Shown here piece after piece: positions 31,786-43,232 of a DNA stretch of 64,000 nt. The notes under the pieces were generated by a model. The model was not told the DNA's origin and made no database searches. It saw only the letters and a program-made list of their open reading frames with translations. The translations under genes and the position numbers were made by a program. The DNA lies in assembly GCA_024195585.1 (NCBI GenBank), contig SWBL01000211.1, positions 1-64,000 of the forward strand, written 5' to 3'. Numbering within the stretch: position 1 is the first letter of the stretch; each line of letters starts with the position of its first letter. The stretch comes from Aureobasidium sp. EXF-3400 (taxonomy: Eukaryota > Ascomycota > Dothideomycetes > Dothideales > Saccotheciaceae).

Positions 31786-33464
31786 TCAAAGAATCAGCCA
31801 ATCAATACCCTTTACCCTCAGATACTGCACCCAATCTCCGTCTCGTATTTGTCCATCTCCCATGGCCGGTCCACTTGTCTTTGCATCCCAGATAGTCTGT
31901 AAGATCTCCGCAGCTTTCCGTAACAATCCCCACGGCTCGAGTTTCCAGATGTTCTCTAGGCGCGCTATTACAAAGCGTTGATGCGAGATTGAGTTTGTTT
32001 CTGCACCTGCAATGAAAGCTGGCCAGGTAATTGCTGTGTAGAGGCTTCTCTCAGTAATCATTGAAAGGTTATCCACAATCTCTGTCACCAAGGACTCGAA
32101 GTCACAAGTTGGTTTGGTGTCGGGATACATCGAGAGCAGCAAACGGGAGAGATAGATGATGACAGCTGCTTTGTGAGCGCATGCCACGTGAGTGCGCTGC
32201 TGAACGTCAGAAGATGGAGATCTTGACTGTAAATCTGTAGCCCAGGCACGAGCGTCGAATGTTTTGGCTGTGCAAATGAGCATGAACACTCTGTCTTGTC
32301 TGTTGCGTAGAGATATCGAGCTACCAGGTTGGCTCAGTCGAACACCACTTCGCAAGAGTTGCAAGAGGATGGATGGAAAAGACGAGCAATGGTTGCCTTC
32401 AGCATCACGAATCAATGATTCGACGGTGTGCTCCGTTGTTTCATCGAACTCATCGTCAGGCAGGACGTGTCCTGCACTCGTTGAAATGGAACCAAGAGCA
32501 CTGGATCTAGACGTCGGCATCAGTAGTTGTGCAGCATGTTCGAAACAAAACCGGAGGAACTACTTACACCATCCAGTTCGATACCAAGAAGCGGCGCAAT
32601 GGACTTGTCATCGTTTTTTGCAGTAGCTCGTCCTTACACAAAGCTTCTACAAGCATCCTACCTCCATTGATGTGGTGGATCCAATCAGCTTGCCCGGCGT
32701 CCATGAGTTCCAGGTTGATGAAGAGAATGATGACTGCCAAAGTCACATCCACGTCCATAGATGTCTTCTGAGCAAGATTCTGTCTCAGCATATTTAGTGC
32801 TTGCTGCTTGGCCGTGAGGGCGTCGTAGTACAGCTTGCGAGACTCGCACCGCCGAGAGTCGGAAAGCCATTTCTGATCACCTTTTTCTGACGTGGAGAAT
32901 GGCTGAGAGACATTGAGCATGTGGATTGCTGAATTCGCAATGATAATCTGCACGAGAACGGGATGTTTTTGTGTGAGAGGTATAACATCGCGGAAAGGAT
33001 TCTGGTCTGAATCGTAGACAACAAAATCTGGGCAGACATGATTGGCGACTATGGTGCTTGCGTCAATCGTGTTGAGCGGACAACAAGACCGGATACAACG
33101 TACAGTACGATATGAAGGATCTTGTTGCATCGTTCAGATCTTGTGTCAACGGATCTGTCAGGGACCTGAGCGAAGGAGACTGAGCTTGCACAGTCGCAGA
33201 TTCGACTTTCTGCCGTGAAGGGTCGGTGGGAGAAGAGACTACGGCGGCGCAAGGCTCTCGACAAGATGCGTGATGCTGCTTCGTGCCGTACTTTTGACCA
33301 GTCAACCTGCCGCGACTGGCAATGCCATCTCGCCAGAGTAATAAGCGCTGATAACCTAGACACTCTTGACCGCGTTTCGTGCATTTTGAGCACTGGGGCA
33401 TGGACCGGTCGCATTTTAAACGCTGACGGCGGCAGTTGTGACATGCCTGCTGGGACATCATCAT
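31786..33464 (-). CDS. Zn2Cys6 transcription factor (PF11951-type)
   Basis: Exons 33464-33104, 33048-32568 and 32506-31786 (1563 nt, 520 residues); GT-AG introns of 55 and 61 nt. The zinc cluster is at Cys 8, 11, 18, 25, 28 and 35 (CHNCRRQRLKC...), followed by GYQRLLLW, characteristic of the fungal-specific transcription factor domain 2 subgroup. The second exon contains NPFRDVIPL and HPVLVQIIIANSAIHM, the start of that domain. The start is the first of three consecutive ATGs, giving MMMSQQ; an upstream in-frame ATG at 33662 would add 66 residues. The gene lies between two DHA2 exporters, convergent with one and divergent from the other (1008 bp), so it is a good candidate regulator of one or both. 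Confidence 0.92.
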
Positions 33465-34472
33465 GATAGAACCGTCACCAGTCTGTTGCTTGTCTGATTC
33501 GATCTCGACGGGTCTTACAGAGACAAGACGCCATTCAGGTAGACGTCGACACACAAAGGTTGAGACAAGCCCGAGACGCGTTGAACAGAGGCTCGCTCTG
33601 CTTGCGTCGAGTGTGTGGATGACGCGCGGAAAGCACAGACCCTTCTCGTATTGAATTTGCATGTGAATGTCAACAATCACGACTTCATCGAACCAGCATC
33701 GACGCAGGGATTAACAGGCTCATGTGTTTGCTAAAGTGCTGATCTAATGTAGGCATCCAAATTCTCGAATTCGTGCGTCTGCCAGTGCATAGATTGTTCA
33801 GTTCTTGGTTGAGTTCTTCCGCTCAAATCACAGCCGCGTGAGTGTAAATTGCAGCAAACATTGTGATGTGGGTTAAAAACCGCAATAACCCCAATTCACA
33901 CTCGGATAAGCTACAATTTCCACCTCGAGTTCTAGACATACTAACGAGCCAGATTGAGCATGGGATTCTATAGATGATCTCTTCCAACGAACTAGATGAT
34001 GTATATAGCAAGAAAAGCCTTGCCGCGCGGGTGACCCGGATCACGAAGCGTTGATTTGCTTACCTCTCTTGCTTCGTGCACTGGACGGGTATGTTACTCC
34101 GTACTTCTCGAAAATTGGGCCAACTGTCGCACGAAATCTAGATGCATTCACCTAACTGTAACCGCCAGCGCTTGGTCACACGTTTCGAAAGTGATTCTTC
34201 GGGTCGAGATAGTGGCCGAAGTGCGGAGACCCCAGACGTGCTCGGAATGTGGGCCCGAAAGTCGAGTGGGTCTCGGTCGAGTGCGGACAGCTTCGTGCCT
34301 GAAAGGTTTGGGAAGGTGCATCTTCCTTTTTTGCCTTGCATACCTTTTTGGCCTCGCGTGTCGGTGCCCGGCGACTACAGTATGCCGTGCCGTTGTCTGG
34401 TCTCTTGTGGAACAATCATGACCTTGTCGTCGTTGCCCTCGATGTGTGTCCGTTCTTTCCTCAGCATTCGCC
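33465..34472. promoter_or_regulatory. Divergent promoter region, Zn2Cys6 gene / DHA2 MFS gene
   Basis: About 1 kb between divergent starts. Multiple CGG/CCG triplets occur around 34195-34300, possible half-sites for a zinc-cluster regulator. No gene was recognised. Confidence 0.35.
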
Positions 34473-36187
34473 ATGAAGTCGGATAGCCAAGCAACAACCA
34501 TGGAGGACCGAAGAGAAGACCAGCAGGATCTGGAGCTGCACCGCGTTCAGAGCAATGCGTCCGGGGTAATCACCAACAATATGGGAACCACACGAAGGAG
34601 ACTTGTGATGCTCTCGCTTTGCCTTTCCCAATTTCTCGCTGCCATCGACATCACCATTGTTGCGACCGCACTTCCGACTATCGCCAGCAGCCTGCACGCC
34701 AACTCAGCGCAATACACGTGGGTCGGATCAGCATACAACCTCGCAAGTACAGCATCGACACCACTCTGGGCCAAATTGTCCGATGTTATCGGAAGGAAAT
34801 CGGCGCTCCTCGCAGCCAATGCCATATTCCTTGCCGGAAGTCTGCTAGCTGCTCTTGCTCATTCAATTCTGGTTCTTATCGGAGGTCGTTGCTTGCAGGG
34901 TATTGGAGGCGGCGGTATGATGATTCTGAACACCATCATCATCAGCGATATCTTCCCGCTGGAAGACCGAGCAAAGTACTATGGTCTATCTGCTATTGTT
35001 TGGGCTATCGCGAGTGCTCTCGGTCCCATGCTGGGAGGTGTTTTCACTTCGACGGTTGGCTGGAGATGGTGCTGTAAGTAAAGTCGATTCTGCGCGACAA
35101 CCTTTGGCTAACAACTTGACCGTCAGTCTACATCAATCTGCCACTCGACGGCATCTCACTCGTTCTGGCAGTCCTCGCTCTGAAACTCAACATCAAGAGA
35201 GCTCCAGCCAAAGAGACACTTGCAAGCTTGGACTACGTCGGATGTATTAGCATTGCGGGTGGCGCCATACTTTTCCTACTCGGACTGGAGAGCGGAGCCA
35301 GTCATCAGCATTCTTGGACTTCGGCCTATACCCTGGGTATGCTCATCTCTGGTGTCGCTCTGCTGGTGGCATTCATGATCTGGGAGTGGAAGGGTGCCAA
35401 AAATCCTTTGATCCCGATCCAAGTCTTCGCATCCCGCACGAGTAGAGCTGCCCTCACCGTCGCTTGCTGCCACAGCTTTGTCTTTATCGGCTTCGATTTC
35501 TACCTTGCCTTGTATTTCCAGGCAGTACTTGGTCGCACTCCCATCATCTCAGGAGTACTCCTCTTCGCATTGATTCTACCCCTCTCGTTCGCTACGTTCT
35601 TGACTGGAATTGTGATCCGCAAGACCGGTAAAGTCAAGTACATTATCTGGTTTGGAGCCTTCTTCATGACCCTTGGAACCGGTCTCTTCATCAACTTCGG
35701 CTCGAAGTTGGTAATCTGGAAGATCATTGTGTTCCAAATCATTGCCGGTATCGGTGTCGGACCACTTTTTCAGGCTCCCATGATTGCACTTCAGAGCGTG
35801 GTGAAGCAAAGGGATGTCGCCGCAGCCAACTCGGCCTTCAGCTTCTTGCGCAGTCTGGTCACATCCCTCTCTGTAGTCATCGGAGGTGTGGTTCTCCAAA
35901 GGGGTCTTGGATCAAGCTCGTTGACAGGCAATGGACATGTCTCTGCTGGTGGTGGCGAGAACTCGAAGAAGTATGCGAGTGCATTGAGCAGCATGTGGAT
36001 TTTCTACACGGCCTTCTGCGCAGTCATGCTCATTGCGACGTTCTGGATTGGCAAGATTGACTTGACTTCGAAGTCGCGAAAGACTGAGAATGACGAGACA
36101 GTGGTTGAGGAAACTGTGACGGTGCCTAAGGTCACGGATCCGAGCACCTTGGGAACAGAGATGACCGAGAGAAAGACGGAGATCTGA
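34473..36187 (+). CDS. MFS multidrug exporter, DHA2 (14-TM)
   Basis: Exons 34473-35073 and 35127-36187 (1662 nt, 553 residues), one 53-nt GT-AG intron. After an acidic N terminus comes LSQFLAAIDITIVATALPTI, the standard helix-1 motif of fungal toxin/drug exporters, then WAKLSDVIGRK (motif A) and GRCLQGIGGGGMM (motif B), and WRWCFYINLPL across the splice junction. Fourteen helices are visible. Such proteins export fungal metabolites and fungicides at the plasma membrane. The ATG at 34473 is the first in frame after a stop; upstream GTG codons are not used. It is head-to-head with the Zn2Cys6 gene at 33464, suggesting local regulation. Confidence 0.93.
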
Positions 36188-37039
36188 TTATATAGTATAT
36201 CACTGTGATATTGAAATCGACTGGAATGACAGAACAGATCAATGATCCCTAATCAGCGGCCGAATGCCAACACTATTCCATATATGTGATCGGAAGCATT
36301 TGGCAAGATGAGGCTCTGTTTATCGTTCGATTGCGTTTAGCTTCACATCTTATACCTGTATACAATACACTATATGACTTCATGCATATTGATACCCTCC
36401 TCATCCATTGTCTATCGCTTTTGACCTTTTCAATGCTCTGCGCACACATGCGATACTTGCATCGAACCTTCCGACTTCCCTATCTGTGGGCTATCCTACT
36501 TTCAGACCTGCAGATATCCAGAGCCTCCATCTCCAGTCTACCGCCAGGGAAGAAATAAACTTTTCTGATTCTGTATGCTTCTTGACAGTAGAAGGTCCGC
36601 CGACCGAACAAAGAGCAACAGTAATACCGCTCCTCACACAAACCCCGGCATTCCGATACCTGTCTGTCACATGGATCCACTCTTTCCATCCCTGCACAGC
36701 TGATATCGAGGGGGTTACAATGTCCTCCACATCTCCACTGGGCCCCGACCGCATTTCGGTCGCTTCGGTCGTCCAAGCTTTCGGTTCGGTGATGGTCGGT
36801 CGGGTCCAGACGCGTACCCCGCACTCCACCCACCCTCCGATCATCTGGACTCGTGGAGCATCGAGTCAGCCAACCAGTATCCTGCGCCTCCGTTCCGTTT
36901 CCCAAGTCAGGCGCAAAGTACTCCGGACGGCTGGGCGCCCCAGAAATCCAGGTATAATAGGACTTTCTCCTGGCTTGAGACCAAAAACATCCACTTTGTC
37001 TTTCACACACAAACTGTCATCACACATCAAAACATCACA
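36188..37039. other. Intergenic, PhyH-like gene upstream region
   Basis: 852 bp. The segment 36740-36810 is rich in TTCGGTCG / CGGTTCGG words, and a TATAATA box lies at 36953-36959, about 81 bp before the ATG. No gene was recognised. Confidence 0.5.
36781..36791 (+). promoter_or_regulatory. CGG-type motif TCGGTTCGGTG, PhyH side
   Basis: Identical to the 11-mer at 13485-13495 but in opposite orientation relative to its gene. It is flanked by other TTCGGTCG copies at 36755-36771 and GGTCGGTCGG at 36795-36804. It ends 249 bp before the PhyH-like ATG. Confidence 0.4.
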
Positions 37040-38210
37040 ATGGGTTTCTCAGAAGTCTACACCGAAGTCCCCAAGACTGCCATTCACCTTGTTGGCACCA
37101 ACGATTGGCAGGCTGACTTGGCCAAGAATGGCTATGCTGTCGTGAAGGGAGCTGTTCCCAAGGAACGCGCTGAGGACTACACAAACCGTATGCACCAATA
37201 CCTCGAAGACTTGTACGTTTTGTCATTTCAGTTTAGAGTCGAGTCAGCCGCTAACGCAGAACAGTGGTCTTGGATACGACCGCAATGACCGTAGCACCTG
37301 GAAGTCCGAGCACCTCCCCGAGATCAACAACAAGGGCATGTGCCTCGATTACGCCGTCACACACGAGGATTTCGTCTGGGAGATTCGCTCCGAACCTGGA
37401 GTTCTGTCCGTCTTCGAGACTGTCCTTGGTACTGATGACCTGATCGTGTCGTTTGACGCAGTAAACTTCGGTCTCGCCGGAAGGACCGATCTGCCACCAA
37501 ACAAGCCCTGGCCTCATCAAGATCAGGACCCCACCAAGAACGGATTCAGATGTCTGCAGGGCTTGGTCAACCTATTGCCTAACGGACCTAACGACGGAGG
37601 CTTGATTGTCTGCGAGGGAGCACATTTGTTGAGCGAGAGATTCCACAAGGAGATGGCCTGGTACGTCCAAAACAAGTACGATGAAGTTTTGGATACATGT
37701 ACTAACAACAATCACAGGGAGACGGAACAGGGCAAGAACATCCCGGCATGGAACCCAGAGTGGTATGGCCTTACCAACGAGGGCATGAAGTGGCTGGAGA
37801 AGGAAGGTTGCACATGGACAAAAGTCTGCGCCGAACCCGGTGACCTTCTCCTCTGGGACTCGCGCACTCCTCACTACAACCTCTCTTCCACTACAGACCA
37901 AAGCCGATTCTGCGTCTACACATGTTACATGCCCGTCACAGAAGCCTCTGAGGAGGAGTTGCAGAGAAAAAAGGTCGCATTCGAAGGTTGGTTCGGTACC
38001 ACACACTGTAAGTCGCAATTCCGCCCCTCCGATGATGATAATGTACTGACGACATGCATAGGGCCTAACTGCAAAGTTATGGGTAGAAACAAGGCAACGA
38101 GGAATGGCGAGACGGATCCTCACAACAGAACTGAGCCTGTCAAGAAGCCACAGCTTTCGGAGCGTGTATACAAGTTGACCGGTATTCCTTACATCAAGGC
38201 ATCGGCTTGA
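37040..38210 (+). CDS. Phytanoyl-CoA dioxygenase (PhyH) family Fe(II)/2-oxoglutarate enzyme
   Basis: Exons 37040-37212, 37265-37660, 37718-38007 and 38062-38210 (1008 nt, 335 residues); introns of 52, 57 and 54 nt, the second with TACTAAC. The jelly-roll fold contains PHQDQDP (His and Asp metal ligands) and a later RTPHYN (second His), giving the 2-His-1-carboxylate iron site of the PhyH family (PF05721). Such enzymes hydroxylate lipids or secondary metabolites using 2-oxoglutarate and O2. The 57-nt second intron is a multiple of three and has no stop, so a read-through form is possible, but splicing gives the tighter WETEQG join. No peroxisomal signal is obvious: the C terminus ends IKASA. 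Confidence 0.9.
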
Positions 38211-38595
38211 ACGATGGGAACAACGCAGGCGTTATTGAGATATCCAGGCAGCATAACGAAAGATTCAAATTGATAATTAAACATTTCCTTATTGGCCCTC
38301 CATAGTGTTTGTCGAGATGTATCATGACGTAGAATTCTATATCCAATCAGCTTCGCAAAGATAAAGCCACTGCGTCAAAAGCGCATGGGAAATAGATTGG
38401 ATCTTCAAATATTCCAGGCAGCAATATGCAGAGTGTTAAGTAAGAGGGATGGCAGCCGCACACTTTGGCTTTTCATAACTTTCCGCGCTTTCCTCACTGT
38501 GTAGTCCTCAGCAAGCATTCGAGTTTGAAAGGCCTGTAGGCAAGACCGGTGTCCACACTCTCGTGGTCAATAGCAGCTAACATGAGGTAAGCACA
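38211..38595. other. Intergenic, no gene seen
   Basis: 385 bp, slightly AT-rich. Confidence 0.5.
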
Positions 38596-39024
38596 ATGGA
38601 CGCTCAAACACAACACGCCATCACGCAGGCCAAAGAGGACGCCGCCCACCTTACCACCACCAAACAATTTCCTCTCGCGGAAGAAACATACCGTCACGTA
38701 ATCGACACGGTGCAGCAGCACGAAGGCATAGAAGCCACATATGCCGATCGCTACAACCTGTCAAATGTACTGGTGATGCAGCACAAGTACCAAGAGGCAG
38801 AGCCCATCTTGAGAGACGCGCTCAAATATCTTGCCAAAAGGCCTGTCGACGGGGACTCGGATCATTTTCTTCAGTAAGAGGCTGGAACTGTACAGCTCTT
38901 GGTACAGAGTTTCAGAGGCCAGGGTAGGAATGCGGAAGCCGATAAATTGATGGCAAGCTCATACTATGGTGGTCGCGAAGAACAGCTACAGGTTCGGAAG
39001 CAGGTTTATGGTTTGAGTGCATAA
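38596..39024 (+). pseudogene. TPR-type protein with in-frame stop
   Basis: The ATG at 38596 opens a frame with tetratricopeptide-like helices (FPLAEETYRHVI..., NLSNVLVMQHKYQEAEPIL). TAA at 38875-38877 ends it after 93 residues, but the same frame continues with GTVQLLVQSFRGQGRNAEAD, clearly the next TPR pair, to a stop at 39022-39024. The TAA follows CAG and could derive from CAA by one C-to-T change. The stop overlaps GTAAGA, a strong donor-like sequence, but the nearest acceptors would leave introns of only 22 or 42 nt. The likeliest reading is a nonsense-mutated small TPR protein of 142 residues; a functional truncated form is possible. Confidence 0.55.
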
Positions 39025-39108
39025 GACAAACACTGGATTCGTTGGAAACTACGATGCTGCATTCTTTGCTGATTGCTAGGTCAATGATCATGAGAAAGGG
39101 TATATACA

Positions 39109-40397
39109 TTAAACATCAACACTTATACTTCGACTCGTCGCTGAATCTTCTTCATCAATAATGACAGACTGATGTTTCTTCTCTATTTCCGGTACCGAAG
39201 GCCTGCTACTGTCAAATCCAAGCCCATGAATCGTCGGACCTCTCGGGCTGGATGGCACAATGAGTGCTTTGATAACTATAACACACGTTAGTAACATTCT
39301 CTTTCCCGAAGCAGTTCGGAAGTCTTACCTGGACCAGAAGTACAAAGCATGCCTAGATTGACCTCGATGAACGACCATAGATTGATCGGTGCGGCTTCTC
39401 GAACAGGCTCGGTGGATAAAGTGTATACTCTGATTGAGTATAGCCGTACACCAGCCACAATGGTAGACACAAAGCCCACCATGAATGCTGCAAGGACAGC
39501 ATATCTATCCCGCTTGGATGTCTTCTTGAGAGACCAGAGTAGTGGTAACGGTAGGGCAAAGATCAATACATCTGACACGACTGTGAATGAATTCGTCGCT
39601 ATCATCTTCTGTCAGATCCTTATTCTTTGGAGAGCAGTTGTTGACTTCGTCAAAGCGTACTACTCACAATAAAAAAATGCGTTGATATTGATGCAAGTCC
39701 CTGGTAGGTTCGAATTCCAGTATTTTGGTATCGGACGACATTGAAGGAGAGTAACAAGGATGGTCGAGATGAACTGTGCAACCAATAGAGCTATTGTGAC
39801 GATACTTGCTTTCCAGAACCATGTGCGTAGATCTTGCGCTGTAAGAAGTCGTAAGCTTGTGCAACAAGAAGGGGCGGTTATGACTTACATATACGTAGAT
39901 AGAGGCACATAATACTCATCTTGATGCAAAACACACTGAGATAGTAGAAGATCTGTATAGCGTAGATAGACTGCATCGCGTTGTCAGTGACGGAGCAGCA
40001 GATGCCAAGAATAAGTAGACTTACCCTCATCGCCGGTATTTCATCCGAAGGTGCAAGCTGCTCAGTTTTCAAACCAACTCCGTATCTGATAGACATGAAT
40101 GAGGCAATCGCAAAACCAATGGACCAGATCTGATGTGTTGAAAGTCGTCAGTGAGTGTTACATTGTCGAACATAAGATGAGCAGAGAAACATACCCATGC
40201 AATACCCATGAACAAGTCGTCAAATCCTTGTTTCCTTCTTCGCATAAACCAGACATATCCACGAAGCAATATCACTAGAGCTTTTCAATTTCAATCAGTC
40301 GAGCCTTCCAAGAACGTTAAAGGAGGAAAGACTTACCTCCTAGAGCAGTGGATAATATCCCAACGATGATGAGGTCTTCACGTTGTGTATGGCGCAT
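39109..40397 (-). pseudogene. SAT4/rhodopsin-fold integral membrane protein, probably frameshifted
   Basis: Seven exons were traced: 40397-40337, 40274-40195, 40129-40025, 39970-39889, 39838-39668, 39608-39329 and 39275-39109. Six or seven helices, QCRPIPKYWN and GTCININAFF are typical of the fungal SAT4/rhodopsin-domain family (PF20684; many PTH11-like receptors). All junctions agree in phase except exon 5 to exon 6: exon 5 ends in phase 1 after a run of seven T, whereas exon 6 (KMIATNSFTVV) must be entered in phase 0. Six T would restore the frame. So either a one-base insertion (or assembly error) disrupts the gene, or an unseen splice is used. The hydrophilic tail (about 55 residues) is acidic. 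The role is probably plasma-membrane sensing. Confidence 0.6.
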
Positions 40398-41481
40398 ATT
40401 CGAGATCTTTCTGTAGTAAACACAACCCTTGAGGGTATGTGAGGTTAGAACAGACTGGATCTGGGTGGCTGACCAGTATATCAGTCGTTCTGTTGATCCC
40501 CCGCATCAGCCTCCTGAATCATATCGGTACCGGGCTCCGGCGACCCCGATTGTTAGCAACGCTTGCCAGATCCTTCTACCGGCGAGCGGTGATTGTCTTA
40601 CGGCTTTCGAATCACCCGGATCACCTGGCTAAGCCCGCAGGATGTCATGAGCAAAGTGGCTGCTTTGATGTCCAAGATTGGTAGTCGCAGGGTTTGTTGC
40701 TGGAAGGATTGCGTCGTCCTTAGTGCGGGGTCGAGTGGTATACGATGGAAAGAAGATCTGACCCGATTGCTTGAGCGACATCTCAGCAAGAGTCTAGAGC
40801 GACTGCCATACCATCGCCTTCGTGATTGCGACTTTCTTCATTGCGCCATCACTGACTTGCTCGAACAGTGTCAGGAAACTCGGTGCTTCCACCGGCCATG
40901 ACAGCTCTGTTGAGTATACACTTTCGCTGACTCGCAAAAGTTTCATTTGACCGAGTGGGAAGGTGCATCGTCAACCCCGCCAGATTGCCCTCGAGTTGCC
41001 CTTTAGTTGCCGCCTACAAGCGGCTTGCGCAACATCGAGAGTTAAAGGCCGGTGGAACCCGCGAGACAGGGATCACCCAACGGCCATAACGGTTTCGATG
41101 GGCTGAACGGTTGTGCCGCTCAGCTGAGGGTCTCTCCAGCAAAGGCCTTGCGCCTTGCTCTTCAGCAAGACTAGACGAACATACAATCCAACGATGATAG
41201 AGAAGCAATGATGTCGTGGTAGCAGATGAGACATGGCTGCAAGATCTGGTACCATGCCAGATCCGACCCACTTCAACTGTTGTGATAAAGTCTACCATAG
41301 AAAGATGAATGTTCTGTCTGAAGATAGAAAAGACGGATGCCATCAGAGACTGTGGCTTGCTGACATCGCGCCGTAGGACGTATGAGGCTGAGAGTTGAAA
41401 GCTTCAAGCCAGCCTCAACATCAGTAACTTCTTGGGTCTCGAACGTCCGAACTATCGTATTGATGACAGACAACATGACAC
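40398..41481. other. Intergenic, no gene seen
   Basis: 1.08 kb upstream of the SAT4-like gene. No family-like coding sequence or repeat was seen. Confidence 0.45.
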
Positions 41482-43232
41482 CTATCTGGTCTCAGTCCTC
41501 TCAATGCGCTCTTCATGGACAGTATGCTTATCCATGCTATCTCTTCCCTCCTCAATATCCTTGGTGTGCGTCATATCGATCTGTGCTGGAACCTCAAAGC
41601 TTCTGCCTCTCTTCTCAGGGCCAAACGCAGTCGTGATCGCGATACCCAAAGCGATGATTGCAGTCGCAATGCCCATGACTGGACCATAGGCTTCTGCCTT
41701 TTTCCCGTTTGCTGCTTTGACAAAGTTTGACTCAGCGATGGCATTTATGATCTGAGCAGAGGGCGAAGAGATCATGTTGCCGAGTTGGTAGGTAATACCA
41801 GGGAAGGAAGAGCGGAAAGCGGGAGGTGCGAGTTCGTTGAGATGAATGGGAATAACACCCCAAGCGCCCTGTACGAAGAACTGCATCATGAAGCCAGAAG
41901 CCGAGAGGGAGCGCTCGCCCTCGGGAAGGATCCAAGCTGGGATAAGACACATGCTGATCACTGACGAGAACGGTCAGCACTATTCGCCTACAATTATGTC
42001 TGATCACTTACGGGCAGCGCAAATGATAGCGCGTCGACGACCGACAAATTGTGAGAGGTAGCCGATGACTGGGGCAGACTGTCAGCACAAATTTGATATC
42101 AAAGGGATGTTACTGTCAGTGATGCGTACTTGTACCGCCAACACAAGCACCAGTCTTCATCAAGATGGAAGCACGACTAGCACCATCGTTCTTTAGACTT
42201 TTCTGAGTGAGCATAAACGTAGTATAACTGTCTTGAGATGAGTGGCTGTAATCTGTGAATGTGTTAGAAGCTGCACATTCTGTTATAACGCTCTCAACTT
42301 ACAGTTGAACCATGTCATCAGGATGATACAGTAGATGCACATCTTCCATTGCTGAGCAAGCATGACCTTAGTCTCTTGCCAGAAAGCGCCAGAAGCACGT
42401 TTGTTGCCATTCTTCCTGGACTCGAGAAATTGCTTGGATTCAGGGAAGCAGCAGCGGATGAGACCAACGCCGATCGAAAGACCAGCAGCAATCCAGAAGA
42501 CAGTCTTCCAGGTTTCGACCGCACCTCCAACACCTAGATTGGCACAGGCGGCGAACACATAGCCCATGGAATATCCTTGCTGCAGGATACCAGACATGAG
42601 ACCACGAGCATCAGTTGGACAGTTCTCAAGAGCCATTGCCACAGCGTTTCCGTACCTGGGATCATATTAGCCTTGGACGAATGCACGAGGTCGTTCAGAT
42701 GCAATGGTACGTACACTCCACCCATAAAGAGACCGAACAGACTGCGAACTGCCAAAAACTGGTTGAATGTCTTTGAGTAGATAGTCGCGATTTGTAGAAG
42801 ACCCAGGATGATCATGTTGGCGACCATTGGCCATTTACGGCCCCACTTGTCACCTGCAAATCCGAACATGGCTGCTCCTACTGATCGCAACAACAGAGTA
42901 AGAGTGATTGCTTCCGAGATGTCGGTCTTGGTGACCTTGTAGTACTTTGCGAGCTTGACAGTTTGGATGGAGAGAGCATGGAAGTCGAAGGCATCAGCAG
43001 TCCAGGCGGCAAGTCCGACAATGAAAAACACCCAATTCATGGCAGTGAGTTGTGCCATCAAGCTGAAAGGGTTTCTGAGTTTTGGAGGAGCTTGCCATTC
43101 GGTCGTAGTCTCGCCGCTTTCGTTGTAGACAACCACTCTCTGCTTCCACTTGAAGAGATCGGACCATGATTGCTTTGCTGTTGGCCAGACGCCTTGAGCG
43201 ATTGGATCGGCAGGCTCATTGATGGTCGACAT
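41482..43232 (-). CDS. JEN-type monocarboxylate/proton MFS permease
   Basis: Exons 43232-42715, 42655-42303, 42252-42136, 42068-42012 and 41960-41482 (1524 nt, 507 residues); introns of 59, 50, 67 and 51 nt, all GT-AG. About 12 helices with AWTADAFDFHALSIQ in helix 1, GDKWGRKWP (motif A) and, across an exon junction, NYYSHSSQDSYTTF, a variant of the NxxSHxSQDxxxT motif of JEN family lactate/pyruvate permeases. It probably imports short monocarboxylates with protons at the plasma membrane and may be glucose-repressed, as JEN genes are. The ATG at 43232 is the first in frame close to the conserved N-terminal region. The C-terminal tail is Glu/Asp-rich. Confidence 0.9.

Noticed and set aside
38874..38895. 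22-nt intron in the TPR gene (GTAAGA...TACAG)
   Set aside because: Too short to be spliced and unnecessary, since the flanking sequence is in one frame apart from the TAA.
39700..39725. tRNA T-loop-like GGTTCGAATTCC
   Set aside because: It lies inside a coding exon of the SAT4-like gene (GTCIN region) and has no other tRNA arms.
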